From positions 5,443,765-5,507,764 of the forward strand of contig CM029386.1 in assembly GCA_017165825.1 (NCBI GenBank): DNA of 64,000 bases, given 5' to 3'. Position 1 is the stretch's first letter, and each line of letters opens with the position of its first letter. The position numbers and the translations under genes are program-made. The notes beneath the pieces are model-generated. The model was not told the DNA's origin, searched no databases, and was given only the letters and a program-made list of their open reading frames with translations. Positions 27,500 through 40,800 of this stretch are shown one piece after another. Origin of the DNA: Hepsetus odoe. Lineage: Eukaryota > Chordata > Actinopteri > Characiformes > Hepsetidae.

Positions 27500-27925
27500 T
27501 TACTGCAGGGTATGCTACATGACATCCACATAAACTTTTTATGGCAACTGGCATTAACCTACATAGACATTTATGAAGGCTTATCCCAAGGAGTTTGCGC
27601 ACTTTCTGGGGTGAAACAGATGGGAGTTTGATAATAATAATAATAATAATAATAATGATAACTTGGTAAAACCTTTTAAAGCACACCATGTATATGGCTA
27701 TGTGACAACTACATAAGGCTTTTGTGACATAAAGGTTTATTCGGACAAATGTTTTTATCATGAGAAGCACTTTAATCAGTTTCACTCCCAGAAATGAAAC
27801 CTTGATGGATGTTTGTCAGAATAAACCTTTATAAACCTTTATATCACTTTTAATATCACTTGTCATAAAATTCTTATATAGATGCTACATAGCCGTATTA
27901 ATGATATTTTACAATGCAGTATAAC
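27490..27925. mobile_element. Palindromic AT-rich MITE-like element
   Basis: The left part reads ggtaagactttactgcagggtatgctacat and the right part ends atgctacatagccg...ttacaatgcagt, so the ends are imperfect inverted repeats. Internally there are both orientations of (a)ctacataagg(c)ttttgtgac-type text and aaaggtttat. Similar degenerate text occurs near 18296-18470, 43180-43260, 48880-49050 and 59220-59410. A non-autonomous DNA element is likely; the superfamily is not identified. A short ATA microsatellite (27631-27658) sits in the middle. Confidence 0.45.
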
Positions 27926-28779
27926 AAACATGTCTTGACTGCTAAATTAAGCTTCATAGTTAACTATCCTTTATGCTTGCATATGAACCAAAGAAAGTTG
28001 AAGATAAATATCAGCAGATGGATCAATTTGCAGCCACATCCAATTATTACTTAATATACTTAAATGTGTGGTCCCAGGTTCTTTTCCCAAATGTTTCTTT
28101 CTTTCTTTGTGTCAACTTTCTTAAATGTATAATGATGAATAAAATCATTATGTTACAGTTCTAAGCCCACTGGAGAGTTAATCGTAATGACAGAAGTTTG
28201 CAAATTTTTCAACACATTGTTTTAAAAGGCCTCCAAATTGTATAGTAAAAGGCAAAGCTGTTTTTTTGAAGATAAGCTTTAACTTGGTGTCATAGCAGAA
28301 TTGAAAGACTATAGTAACAGCATGGAAACATGGGTAACATTACAAAGCATGAAGTTGATAAATGGCAGCAAAATTCAAGAACAGCTTTTTGAATTTATCA
28401 TTTTTTGAGTTGCATATTTTCACCTATTCAACCCTAGATCAGTTTAGCACCAGCTGTTGATACTGACTGTTTCACTGTGGACTTCTTTTTTTAATGAGGC
28501 ACAGTACTGCCAATCACAACTCAAGTAATTTACATTAATCAACCTTAAAGGCACACACGACAAGAGCAAAAAAACAGCCTGTTTAATTGTAAGTGATAAT
28601 GGAAGGCTGGAATAAAGCCTTGCAAACATGGAAGAAAATGAAGGAAAAGAGATGTTTCACCTCAAGCCTTACCCTGGTGAAGATACCCATTCCCAACATT
28701 GTTTAGAATCACCAACTAGATGGCTGCCAATTTGAACATTTATAGATAATCAATAGGTTTTTTTCCAGATTTGTGTTTT
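27926..28779. other. Intergenic stretch
   Basis: No gene or recognised element. AT-rich, of ordinary complexity. Confidence 0.45.
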
Positions 28780-29065
28780 CTTTCCTTAATCTTAACCCTC
28801 CTATACAGATCGATTAATGAAGTCCATTCCCTATTCCTTCGGTAATGAGCTGATCATCCTGCAGTGGGCTTATTTATGAGCTCTGCACATTCCGGCGGCC
28901 TCGGCTGACTGACTGTTTTTTCCATTAGTGTACACATTAAGCAACAGGTCGATCTTCCACTCATTAACCATTACCTTCAAGTCATTAAGTCCCATGGCGA
29001 ATCCCTGAGGTCCTGCGGTGATCAGCTCTAACCCGATAAACATAGAATTCATCTTGAATCTAGAT
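28780..29065. promoter_or_regulatory. Candidate conserved non-coding element rich in TAAT cores
   Basis: Within about 175 bp there are eight TAAT/ATTA cores, including gattaatgaag (28812), ggtaatgagc (28841), tccattagtg (28921), cactcattaaccattacc (28958) and gtcattaagt (28981). They lie in repeat-free sequence of mixed composition. Homeodomain-type site clusters of this kind are typical of developmental enhancers. An enhancer of eng1, 16.5 kb downstream, is plausible but unproven. Confidence 0.35.
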
Positions 29066-29282
29066 GGCTGGATGGACTAAAGTCTTAATTTGTTGCTGCT
29101 TGACCCTGATGTATCAATAATAGAGAGTTAATTAAAGACTAATTTATGTTAGTGGTTCAAGAGCCTCTGGATTCTTAAGCTTATCACATCATATAAGCTT
29201 ATAAGCACATCATAACACATCATCCTGCCATAACATAAAAATGACTTTGTAATTAATTTGTGTGGCAGATGAAACACATTGT

Positions 29283-29760
29283 TGCTAAGCCTGATCAACC
29301 ATAGCATTAAAACCCACTGCCTATTAATGTTTGAGTCTATTACATGTCCCCAAAAGAGATTGCCGAGGCATGGAGGTCACGAGGAGAAGTGGTGCGATAT
29401 CAGCTGTGGTATCTGCACCAAGATGTTAGCAACAGATCTTATACATGGTGTGGGGTCTCCATGGATTAGACTAGTTTGTCTAGCATGTCCCATAGAAGCT
29501 CAGTCACACTGAGATCTGGGGAATCTGCAGGTCGAGTCAACAACTTAAAATCTTTGTCATGTTCCTCAAGCATGTTCTGAATAATGTTTGTAATGTGGAA
29601 GCAATGTTGGGCTCCAGCAAAGTTTATGTAGTCTCAAATGTATATGAATGCCAGGATCCAAAGTTTGCCAGCAGAACATTTTCCGGAGCATCACACTTCC
29701 TCCACCAATGTGCCTTCTTCCCATTTTGCATCCAAGGACTATCACTTATACAGGTAAGTT
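29283..29760 (-). mobile_element. Tc1-like transposon fragment
   Basis: The left end carries aaccatagcattaaaaccc, close to the inverted repeat of a very common fish Tc1-like element. Further in, the minus strand matches the C-terminal part of its transposase gene in wording, for example the stretch around agatctggggaatctgcagg and catgttcctcaagcatgttctga. Frameshifts and deletions interrupt it. The N-terminal half and the second inverted repeat are not clearly present, so the copy is dead. Confidence 0.7.
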
Positions 29761-29983
29761 AGACAGATGGAAATGAAGATCACCTGTCACCTGTCATCAG
29801 TTTCAACTGTCAATAACTGTAATATTGTGGGTGATATGAATATGTGTATATAAGTATGTGGATAAATGTGAAATGAATGTTTTACAGGAGAATAGGAGTG
29901 CACATAAGGGCAAAACACTAATATGTTTATAAGTTTGAAATCTTTGTCCAAAAAGATTTAGCTAAATCATTAGAAATATAATC

Positions 29984-30197
29984 GGGGTGGCGGTGATCCA
30001 GTGGTAGGATACTTGCCTATGGACCTGTGGCTCAAAAGGTCCCAGGTTCAAATCCCACCTCCAGCACTACCACCACTGGGTCCCTGAGCAAGACCCTTAA
30101 CCCTGAGTGTCTCCAGGGGGGACTGTCCCTGTAATTAGGACATGTAAGTCGCTCTGGATAAGAGCGTCTGCTAAATGCTGTAAATGTAATAGTCCTC
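29984..30197 (+). mobile_element. tRNA-derived SINE (family B), full length
   Basis: The head reads ggtggcggtgatccagtggt. A good B box follows (caggttcaaatccca), then a gggtccctgagcaagaccct block. The end carries the teleost tail gtaagtcgctctggataaga with cgtctgctaaatgctgtaaa. It differs from family A in core and tail. It is the best-preserved family B copy here. Confidence 0.9.
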
Positions 30198-30280
30198 TTT
30201 ATGTGGGATTCTGGAGTTGTTGTTGTTGTTATTATTATTTTTATTATTCCTAAAAATTATAATAATATTCTCAATATATA

Positions 30281-31132
30281 CAGTACTGTGCAAAAGTTTC
30301 AGGCAGGTGTGGAAAAATGCTGTAAACAAAGAATGCTTTCAGAAATATGAATAATGATTGTTTATTTTTATCAGTTTTATCAGTTCCTAAATTCAGGTTA
30401 GATTCCATGGGGGGTAGATCATTTAGTGTTGCTGCCCCTAAACTCTGGAATTCCCTCCCTCAAAGCCTGCGCTTAATGTCCTCGCTGTCCCTCTTCAAAA
30501 CACATATGTTACAAAACATATCTATTCAGTTTGTGCTATTCCACTTCTCCCAGTTCTTAATTTCCTTATTCTGCTGTTTGTTTTCTGTCTTTGTGTTTGT
30601 ATTAACTGTTTTTTTACTTGCTCTGCTCTGTAAAATGACCTTGGGTTTGAGAAAGGCGCTATATAAATAAAAATGTTTATTTGTATTATTATTACAAAAT
30701 GCAAAGTGAGCGAACAAAAGAAAAATCTAAATCAGATCAATATTTGGTGTTACTACCTTTTGCCTTCAAACCAGCATCAGTTCTTCTAGGTACACTTGCA
30801 CAAAGTCAGGGATTCTGTAGGATTATAGTCGGTCTGATCAACCAATTTTATCAAACAGGTGCTGATGATCATCAATGTCACACGGAGGTTGAAACACAGT
30901 CATGTTTGGAACAACCTACCAGCCGAGTTCCTTCAAAAACTGTGTGCAAGTGTACCTAAAAGAATTAATGCTGTTTTGAAGGCAAAGGGTGGTCACACCA
31001 AATATTGATTTGATTTAGATTTCTCTTTTGTTCATTCACGGCATTTTGTTGATTGATGAAAATAAATGATTAACACTTCCATTTCTGAAAGCATTCTTTG
31101 TTTACAGCATTTTTTCACACCTGCCAGTACTG
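30281..31132. mobile_element. Palindromic Tc1-like element (copy 1) split by an L2-like insertion
   Basis: Both ends carry the inverted repeat beginning cagtactg with TA at the outer edges (30279-30280 and 31133-31134), as Tc1/mariner insertions leave. The arms are about 190 bp and share the aaagaatgctttcagaaat and aatatttggtgt blocks. The centre is the reverse complement of the centre of the copy at 57511-58060. An L2-like tail occupies 30370-30693; without it the element is about 530 bp, close to the 550 bp of that copy. There is no transposase. Confidence 0.85.
30370..30693 (+). mobile_element. L2-like LINE 3' end, nested insertion
   Basis: The plus strand encodes a typical L2-clade ORF end: GGRSFSVAAPKLWNSLP followed by a SLSLFKTHM block. 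A short 3' UTR follows with gaccttgggtttgagaaagg and cgctatataaataaaaatgt, the hallmark L2 tail, and a few ATT units. It interrupts the left arm of the Tc1-like element between tttttatca and caaaatgcaaagtgag, which are contiguous in the copy at 57511-58060. It is 5'-truncated, as LINE insertions usually are. Confidence 0.85.
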
Positions 31133-31134
31133 TA

Positions 31135-32042
31135 AATATGGTTTAAATCAATCATCAAGTTAACCATCATATTAAATATCACATATAACACATTTTATAG
31201 TTATACACTAGTATATAAACAATTTTCAGAAAATATAGAGTCGTGTAGATATGGAAAAGTGAAAAATATGGAAAATATGTAGATATGGAAAAGTGAAAAT
31301 ATGTTTAACAGAAAACACAGTTCTGACATACTTATCATTGTGTTTAGGACACACAATAGTTATTTTCATCATAAAAGTAGTTTAAATGTTTTATAATTCT
31401 TTTAGCAATCTAAGCATTTTTTGCTAATAATACTGCTAATACTAATGCTAATGCTAATGCTAATATAAAACTTTGGACAGATTTAGATTAGGAGAATAGA
31501 AGAGTAATAAAATGTCTATAATTTTTCAGTGGATGTGATATTCCTTATAGTTTTATTCAACAAATATATTTGAAATTATATAACAATTCATGTATGGGTA
31601 TACTCATTTGAAGTTATTGAAATAAAGATATAATTATTGAAATTTTATTTAAGTTTTGTCATAAAGAGCTGAAGCAAGAAGGTGAATATGTAGGAGGGTT
31701 AAATAAGTACATTAAAAAGTGCACAAGGAAATCCTGGGAGATGATTAGGAGGTGTGCAGACTTCCTTGAGAATATCTCTACAGATAATCCCGGAGGAATC
31801 AAAGACCCGACGAGGGAGTTGGCAGGAGGGGGGGAATCAATGCAAAGCAACAAAACAATGTGGGGTCTGGAAACACAGATGTTCAGAGACACTCACACAG
31901 ACTCAGAGGCGTGCTGAAACTCCCTGCCAGATGTGAACGCACCCCACATCATTTCACAAAACCCAACTTTACCCAATCATGGTGAACTGAAAAGTGCCAA
32001 TGCACACAAATGCATGTCTCTAAATATATGGAGAAAAGCAAC
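31135..32042. other. Intergenic stretch, AT-rich
   Basis: No gene is seen. Minor tandem structure occurs at about 31246-31305 (tagatatggaaaagtgaaaa repeated) and at 31426-31465 (gctaat repeated). Confidence 0.5.
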
Positions 32043-32095
32043 TTTTCTTTCTTTCTTTCTTTCTTTCTTGCATTCTTTCTTTCTTTCTTTCTTTC
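32043..32095. repeat. (TTTC)n microsatellite
   Basis: About 13 units with one ttgcat interruption. Confidence 0.95.
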
Positions 32096-35000
32096 ACTGG
32101 TAAAACATATTTTTATCTACATAGAGCTGAATGTAATAGGAAGGGACTATAAGCAGTGTAGGCACTCCCTTAGGACATCCAAACCACCTGGGGCTAATAT
32201 ATCTAAGTGTATATTTAAGTCAGCCATAAAATGTGCATATAAGATCATGTAAATAACATATGAGTAACTTTGCTCCTTAAAAAAACACATTTGTCCTTAT
32301 TTATTGATGCTATATTATTTATTTGCTGATTGCTAATGAAGGGATTTACCCCAAACTTTTGTGTGCCCCTAGACATTCCCCGTATTTAAAAAAAAAATCA
32401 TCAGCCTTATTAGTTTTATATAATCGGCATGAAATTGCCTTAGGGCAGTGTGTTTTTAAGAGGAGAACCCATTTCTTAATCGATCACCTAATTGATTTCC
32501 CAATGATTAGCCTTGCCATGTCTGTATTGATTTTTTTTCTCTAACTATCAATTAGCAGAGATCATTGAAAGTCAGAAAATATATTCGCATTGATGTCGTT
32601 TTTAGGACATTGGTAGAGGTGTAATTTGCATTGTTTCTTATGGCATGTCGAAGCAGTCTTTAAGAGTCTTTAAGAAAGTGTGTGAATAACACTTTTCCTC
32701 TGTGTCTCTGTGTCTGAATGTGTGTTTGAGTGAGCATGTGTGGCATGAAAATACATCTGCATTGGTTTAACCCATCGGGAGCATTTCTCAGCAAGTAGCC
32801 ATGCTTTCAGCCCCAGGTTGGCCCAAATCATCTGGACTGTGGAAAGCGTGAAATTTCTCCAAGCTTGGACACAGAGCACTTTCCCAATTCTCCTCAACTG
32901 TCTACAGCCTAAAACCTATGCCTATATATTCATGCTGTCTGGTCCAAAAATATCAAGTGACTACAAATGCCAGTCCTAACACAAGGGTCAGAACAGGTGA
33001 CAAATAAATGAACCTGTAGGTCTTCAGAGATCATTTTTGAAATTATTATAAAATTTATTATTAAATAAATAAAGTTATTTCTTAAATAAAATTTTAATTG
33101 ATATGTATATTTGATGTTCTGAAGAAGGTTCTTTACACCTGCACAAATCAGAAACATCTTATGAAAGGCTTTTTAGGAAATCATTAGTGCTTCTTCTGTG
33201 GTAATATTCCAGGGAATCTTTTTTGGCACCACTTTATATGGAAGATCATTAAACTTGCCATATTTCTTCACACTATACAAACTGTTTCTTTAAGGAACCA
33301 TATCATTATAAACTGTTTTAAGAACCAAAAGTGTTTTTTTTTTCTGTGGCATTGCGCCAGTGATCCCTTTTCAGCACCTTTATTTTTACAATGAAGATGA
33401 GCCCTTTAGAACTTTGTGTTGAAGAGTACTTCCACAAGTTTTCTGGGAATTCCTGCTACATGATTGTGATATAAGTTGGTCCCTAAAATACTGTGCTTTT
33501 CATCTTCGGCTTCCATTGGAGCTACTCTCCGCAACAGTGGACTGAGAATGGAAAACTAACTCATCTGTGTTCAGGCAGAGGCGATATATATCCCAAAAGG
33601 TCTGACTACACCCACCTATCGGTAAGTGAATACCTCCTTCAGCTTCCAAATACTGTCAGCGAAAGTAGTCAATTACTCGAAAGCACTTAATCCCATCATA
33701 ATCTTTAACACTTGGCCTAGAGTTGGGACTTAAATCCCTGCTCCCTGGAGTAATTCTTCTCCAAAAGCCTGAGGAAACCTACCTCTTCTGGAGGCCCCAG
33801 AGGACTGCCTTGTGGGACCTCTCAGGGGTCAACAGGTCAAGTGAGGCAGGGTCAAGCAGGCCCATGGCGGAAGAGGAGCCCATGTTTGACTGACAGTACT
33901 CGGGAAAAGGCATAAAAGAAAAACACAGGTTTCAAATCAATAGTATGAGACCCTTTAAAAGTGTTTTGATATGGACATGATGTTTTTATGGGGGACACAT
34001 GGCTTGATCTTATGATCTGTTTTCAGTGTTTGGAAGGGGGTAATTTACAAACAGAAAAACAATTAGTTCAGATCATATCAGTAGCTCAAACATAGCAGCG
34101 AAACATTCAAAGTCAAGTAACTCTACAAACTACACATACAGTTAAATAAGTTGAATCTTACTGTTTAAGGTGGATATTATCTGTCATGCTTTTGCAAATA
34201 GAGCTGGGGGAAAAAAACATCTTTAAACATTTAAATCAAGCTATTATTCACCATAAAAAGAACATTTCCTCAGGAAGCCAAGCCAACTGGGACAAATAAA
34301 CAAAAGGAATTCATATTATATAGAGTGTTATGATCTTCATTATGTTTGGTCTTTCTGGTGCTTTGGAAATATAACTGAAAATTTCCAGTATTCATATTTC
34401 CCAACAACTTTTCCTCCCTCATTCTTGTTATTTAACTAAATGTTAATTACATTACCTATCAGCGTAGTTAGCTATACTGTTGGAACATTAACAATAAGCT
34501 ATATTTACAGCAGAAAAAGTAATTCTACTGTGAATAAATTTAAATGCACAATGAGTCTTCATTTGTAACACATTTTCTTTGACAATGTGACACATTTCTA
34601 AATGTTTCCCTCAATAAATAAAACTTTGTAGTATTAGAGAGGTGAAACAGGATGAGCACATGACTTGTAATCAAAACTCATTTAATAGACTGCCATAAGA
34701 CATCATCTTTGGATATTTATTCTTTTAATCAGAAGTGGTAAAAGCACACACACTTTTCTTATGTAGAGGTGCTTGAGAATACCTGAGTATACAAGAAATT
34801 ATTTTGGTAGAAGCAGAAGTACTGATTCAGCTTCTTTACTCAAGAGAAAAGTACAGGCTCTGAAATGAAGGACAATGCAGGAAGGACTCTACTGGAAGTG
34901 TATAAAGTGAACTGAACTTCACTCTTTATTAATATGTGTTACTGTCCATTTAGGTTCAAAATTAGCCTTGATGTTGCGAAAATATGCAATGATGTAAAAT

Positions 35001-37743
35001 TTTAAAAAATGATTCCGGGTTGGACTTTAAAAACTCCTCTCTAATCATTTTGATATTTCAGACATAATTCTTCAATGAATGTAAAATGAAGAGATTTAGC
35101 TCCACCCATTAATTATGGTTATAACTATATCTACCCATTAATGCTGAAATCATAAACAGTGTTTTGAAGCTAAATACAAAGAAACAAAGAATATATGTAC
35201 ATCATAGATGGTATCACTGATTTTCAATGCTACTTTAGACACTGGTCTTAAAGAACCAAGAACGAACCCTTTCAGAGTCAACTTGATGGCATTGTGATGC
35301 TACTGCATAGGAGATTCTTTGTGACATGGCACACTCTTTGCAATAGACCTTCATATGTTTACCCTGCTGCTACTTCAGCTGTTTCAGTTGATTGAGATAG
35401 TCCTATCTTGTGCTACTGGGATGGATGGCGTAGTGTGGTAATGGAACCCAGGTGTGTGTTTGTGTTAGCATGTGGGCCCCACAGAAGAGGGAGTGTAAAG
35501 TTGAACCACATGGAAGGAGCTGATAACCAGTAGGGTGTAAGAACGTATTCTGCCTTTAAGTCTAACATATGCAGAATTATGGCACGGTACAGAACCAAAT
35601 ATGGCAGTTTGTATGATACTGTTCCTATTTACACAGTCATATTGAACAAATCCTCTGTGCCTCAGAACTGTCTTCAACAATTGAGAATGGCTGTTCATGG
35701 AAAACATTAAATCAACATGCAATGTCAAACTAAATTATTGATCTCTATTCTTTTTGTCCATTTTATGTATCCGGGATCTCTTGTGACCAAGCAAAATGGA
35801 CAGCTCGATGGTAGGTTCACCAAAGGTGTGAATACAAGTTTTGAATACAAGTTTTGAATACAAGTTTTGATTTCATACCAGCAAGAAATAAAACATATAC
35901 TGCACCATGATGTTTTTTGTTCATTTTTGCATTTCAAACTTTGCAAATAAATGTGCAGCTGTATGTTTATGATGTGCATAATAATGATCATAAGAAAAAA
36001 AATACATTTGGTTGGATTGGGAAAGGATTGGAGGAGTGTGATGAGGTGTGGTGGTTGGGGTGGGATTTCAATTATGTGAACAAATGCACCAGAATTTGCA
36101 TTGATATAATATTGATATAAAATAATATTTAATATATGATTTACAAATAATTTCCTTTTGTTTAGTATTAAGGGCCATGAATACAGACTAAAATCTTAAG
36201 CTAATGAATGGCTTCTGGCTAAAGTGGAAATGGAAAAGAATTGAGAAATTTCTGGCTCTAACATTGAAATTCCATAGATTAGCTTATTAAGGGTTTAGCT
36301 GATCCTTTTGTCAAGTGTTTAAGAGGATGGAAGGCCATAAATTGCCAGGAAAGTAATGAATCTTTGGTTCCAACTAGTTTACATTGGCATTAAACAGTGC
36401 CTTTGCCAAATATATTTACGATGGTCAGTGTAGCACTGAAAGTCAAACTCATCATTATTGCCATCCCTGCCTAGTTTGAGAATCAGATCTTGCATTCTCT
36501 AAATGTGGAAATGAAGTGGTTATCCACTATGCTATCCAAATGCTTTTGGTGGAAATTGAAAACCCCTGTTTTCCTAGCTTTATCATTGGGTGGCTCCTCA
36601 TTAGCAGGGTTGAGAAAAACAATATAAAGTTGTTGCTTTTCAGATAGGAAGAAAATAATCTACCTATACCATTGACCAATAGTCATCCCTTCAAAAGGCA
36701 ATCACAGAAAGAAGTATAAGCTTTCGCTAAGCTGTGTATTTTGCTAGCATGCTTGAGAAAATAAAAATAGGGAACAATTCAGTTCCTGTGAGACAGGGAT
36801 CCTTTTATATGAAATTTAAAGCACATACATTTTGCAAAACATCAGGTTGAAACTGCTAAGTATGTCATAAACTGTAAGATGTCATAATCTCATTTTACAT
36901 ATAACATCTAACTTCCTCAGGGACTGAAACTCACTTACTGTAGAAAATGGAATCCCATATGATGAACAAACCCAAAAACTTATAATCCATTGAAATGTTT
37001 TAAGTTAGTCTTACATTTATCTTGCCAGGACAACCTTCGGCAATAGACCAGCCTGAAAAGATTACAGCCCTGAGCAGAGCCAAACTCAAGCCAGTGGAAT
37101 TCTTGGCTTGTTAACCAATCTGTCCCAAATCGCTTAACATAGCAGAACAGACACAACTGTTTTACTGGGCTACATAAAGTCCAAATTGGAAGGGAACTTG
37201 ATGATGTCATGACTATGCAGGCATGCACATTTTATCATTAAGTGTGTGTGTAATGTGTGTAATAATTGGGAGTGTGTAATCATTTTATGCAATAAATATT
37301 ACAAACAATCTCACAGATATTGTGTATACTGTATGTTCCAAGTATCTCTACACACATTAACATTAAAACAAATTAATTAACTATTTCTTTAGATTTTGGA
37401 CCATTTTTATTATATTCATAACATTTGACCGAATGGCACAAATGGCAGCTGGTATTTTCTTAATTATGTCAAAATACAAATGGAAGTTCAAAGTTCTGAC
37501 AGGGGTGTTAATGTATCTACTTATATGCATCTATTAAAAATCTGTATGTTAAAAATGTCCTCCATATATTTCAGATACTATAATAAAAACAATACTAACA
37601 ACAATAATAATTTCTGTTTTATATACCTGCAATATTTGCAGTCATTTTCAAACGAATGCCAGCTGCTTCTTTTTGTTGTATTTATTATCATGTGCGTTAC
37701 GTGATACAGCTATAAGATGCATAATACATAACCCATACCCTTC
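32096..37743. other. Gene-poor intergenic stretch, about 5.6 kb
   Basis: No coding exon, RNA gene or recognised transposon. All open frames are under 90 codons and lack domains. The part 33480-33900 is repeat-free and of mixed composition. A perfect triplicate 13-mer lies at 35830-35868. The remainder is ordinary AT-rich DNA. Confidence 0.45.
35830..35868. repeat. Perfect 3 x 13 bp tandem repeat
   Basis: The unit gaatacaagtttt occurs three times with no mismatch. It is a very young or selectively neutral micro-duplication in otherwise unique DNA. Confidence 0.95.
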
Positions 37744-37747
37744 AGAA

Positions 37748-37814
<67 letters not shown>
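37744..37814. repeat. (GAAA)n microsatellite
   Basis: About 17 GAAA units. The strand asymmetry is complete (all purines). The antisense Phe-Leu-Ser frame is spurious. Confidence 0.97.
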
Positions 37815-40800
37815 TGGTGAAGTACACAGTTTGGTGCAGTACACTATTGTAGTCAAGCTTTATTTGCATGATAGATCAATAACAGGCCAGAATAACAGAG
37901 CATTGGCCTCCTTTTAGTGAGAGTCAGTATCGTTGCTATTTCACTCAGGACTGAACAGCACGTTCAGCATTGTTCATTGTCTTCTGAAATATTTACTGCC
38001 TCTATGATTCCCAGGCAGAGAGCCTCCCAGACAGGGGAACTGTGCAGGGCACTAACACACAGCATTCATCAGGGCAGATTAGCAACATTACAAACACACA
38101 GCCGCACACACACACATACAGACACACACACAAACACACACATATGCGCACACCCTGTTAATGAACTGGTGAGCGATGTTTATGAGGAATCGCTTACCAA
38201 CCACGCAGATCAGTAACAGATGCCTTCTGGCATATGAGTGTGCACTGGAGCCAATTTGACCACTGCTCTGATTCCAGCATATGAAAGACTGGAATGTCAT
38301 GGTGTTCCCTGATCTCTTCACCAGATTGCCCGCTCCACTGCACCAACTTATGAACCTTAAAGGGATGGTTAACCAATAAACAAAATGCATAATTCCTAAA
38401 CAGTTAGAATAATAAACTTGCAGACAGGGTATTACGCATTTGTCATTTCCCTCCATTTTTTACTTTTTTCTGACAATGTCAAAATCCCTTGACATAATAA
38501 ATGGGACACTTGAAATTGTTCAAAAATGCTTGGAAAAATGATCTTCCATTACATTAGCATGCATAAAGGTTTTTTATGCATATATGTCTTCTGTATAAAA
38601 TTACCATTTTGGACTTATGGGGTTTGGTCATGGGATCCAAAGAGTAATGAAGATCTCTACTGCAGGGGTGCAAATTTGGCCTGACAAGTAAGGGGTCCAA
38701 CTTGAAGAGGCTATGTTTACAGCACTGATACAGCTAACTGAGTAATCATGCTTCAACTGAAAATGATCATATTGGGAAAAAAAAAATATTATTTCACCAG
38801 GACTAATAATATCAAATTGTTAATACACATTCCCCTTAAAAATGCAGTTAGAATGGCAATTGATTTCTTTCTATGTCAGTTCCTTGGCAGACTATAGCAA
38901 TGTAATAATAATTACTATAATTACATTGACAGAATAGTTCAGAATTAAGATATATACATTAATAATTAATATTTATGTATTGAAAATGAGGTTAGTATGG
39001 TTTTTTGTAACAACCAACAACATGCTCAGCAACTGACTTGATTATACTTTGACCAGAATTAAAACAAAAGCCTTATTGCATTTTAAAATATTTCTGGATA
39101 ACTACAAGAATTTAAATTTGGTCTTGTTGTCTTGTGAGTCATGTTTCAAACGCTCTATAATCAGACATCTGACAGCATTCACAGTCAACTAATGGTTAGA
39201 AATAGCTTGGAGGCTTTATTACATGAGCATTTCTCTGAGCAATGATGATTCTTCATGTACCATGATGTTAAAATGTGCCTTTGTTGCCAAACAGAGGCAG
39301 TCATTTAAATTATTATTACACTTATTTTTGAAAATATATGGAACAAAGAGGATCTTGTTGCCTTGGCACTTAATTTACCTATCAAACAGGAGGTACTCGG
39401 GCAGCCACAGTCATTTGACAGTCGGTTCAGGGAGGTACTTGTTAAGTTCCTAGTTACAGCTTAATAGAGCAAAGAATCCCCCTATCTCAAATGACTTTGG
39501 CTTGAGGTGTGTCTTGCATCACCCGGGCAGGTGCCAACATACCCAAAGAAGGTGCTGAAGACCGAGATGAGTCTTTCGCACACGGCTAGTGGATCGAGAT
39601 ACATTTGCCCAAGTGTGAGATTAGCTGTCATCTGCAGCCAGGGGATGTGTACACACATATGTAATGACAGCGTTTGTATTTGCATCTGGCCTCCTTATGC
39701 CCATGTTTAGAGAGACTTCAGAGCTGTGGAAGATGAGCATGAAAGGAAATTGCGATGAGCCCTCTTCTCCGAGCCACTCCGAATCTGCTCCACATTACTC
39801 TAGGAGCAGTATCAATCCAAACAAGCTGCCTCTGCCCGCATGGGGTTCATGACTTCCTCCCAAATCTTAGCCAAGGCAAGAGGAGGGAGCAAGCAGAAAT
39901 CATTAAAGTCCTCCTCTGACGGATGGAACATGGCACTTATGCTAATTCCTGGTTCAGTGCCGAACCCCCGTTCGCCTCTTTGCCCTGCTGTCCTCTCTAA
40001 GGAATGTTTGGTTTAGGGGTAGATTGGAATCCAGCATTCAACAGGGTCTGAGTGTCTGTATTTGAACTCATAGAAAGCCATAGTTTACCAGAGAATGGAC
40101 CTCTGTCAAGGCTTTTTTAACCTTGAGCCTCAAAATCTGACAACTGTCACTTTAGAGGGACTTGGGACTTCTCATCATGAATACTTTCAAAGCAGTACAT
40201 GTATATGCATTTAGGAATTCATAAATTCAAGAACAAGCTTCATCCTTGGAAGGTGAATGTCAAGCTGAGTTGTTGAGATCAGTAAGGACACGGTGATTCT
40301 TTGCTTTAGCTAACTCCCATTTATACACCTTTCTCTTGATGCAAACGTGGTCAATCAGAAAACAATGCGTTTGATGTAAAAGGCTTCTGGTCGGGGTCAC
40401 TTTCTATGTGCATTGAAATAACAGGCAAATGTGGGTGCTTACAGCCTGTTTAGCACTGAGCAAGTCATTACACACTTGCCTCAAACCTCACCAAAATGTT
40501 AAGTAATCTCAGAAAGACTTAATTATGTGGTTTCCGACACTGTTTGACGCCTCATCAGAGGAGAACCCTGAGGGCCTTCTAGGCCTTCAGTGATGGCATA
40601 ATGATTTCTAGGAACATACATGTGTGTGTGTAAATTAAAGGGTTCCTTAAGTTCTTAAAGTCATCCTACGAAAACGACTCAAATAGAATTTTTTTTTTCC
40701 TATTTTATCAAACACAAATTTTTGAGGCTTTCATAAGTTAGATTGGAAGCTGAAAGGCCTAGCTTATAATATTGAACATTATAAATGCAAAGGAATCTCA

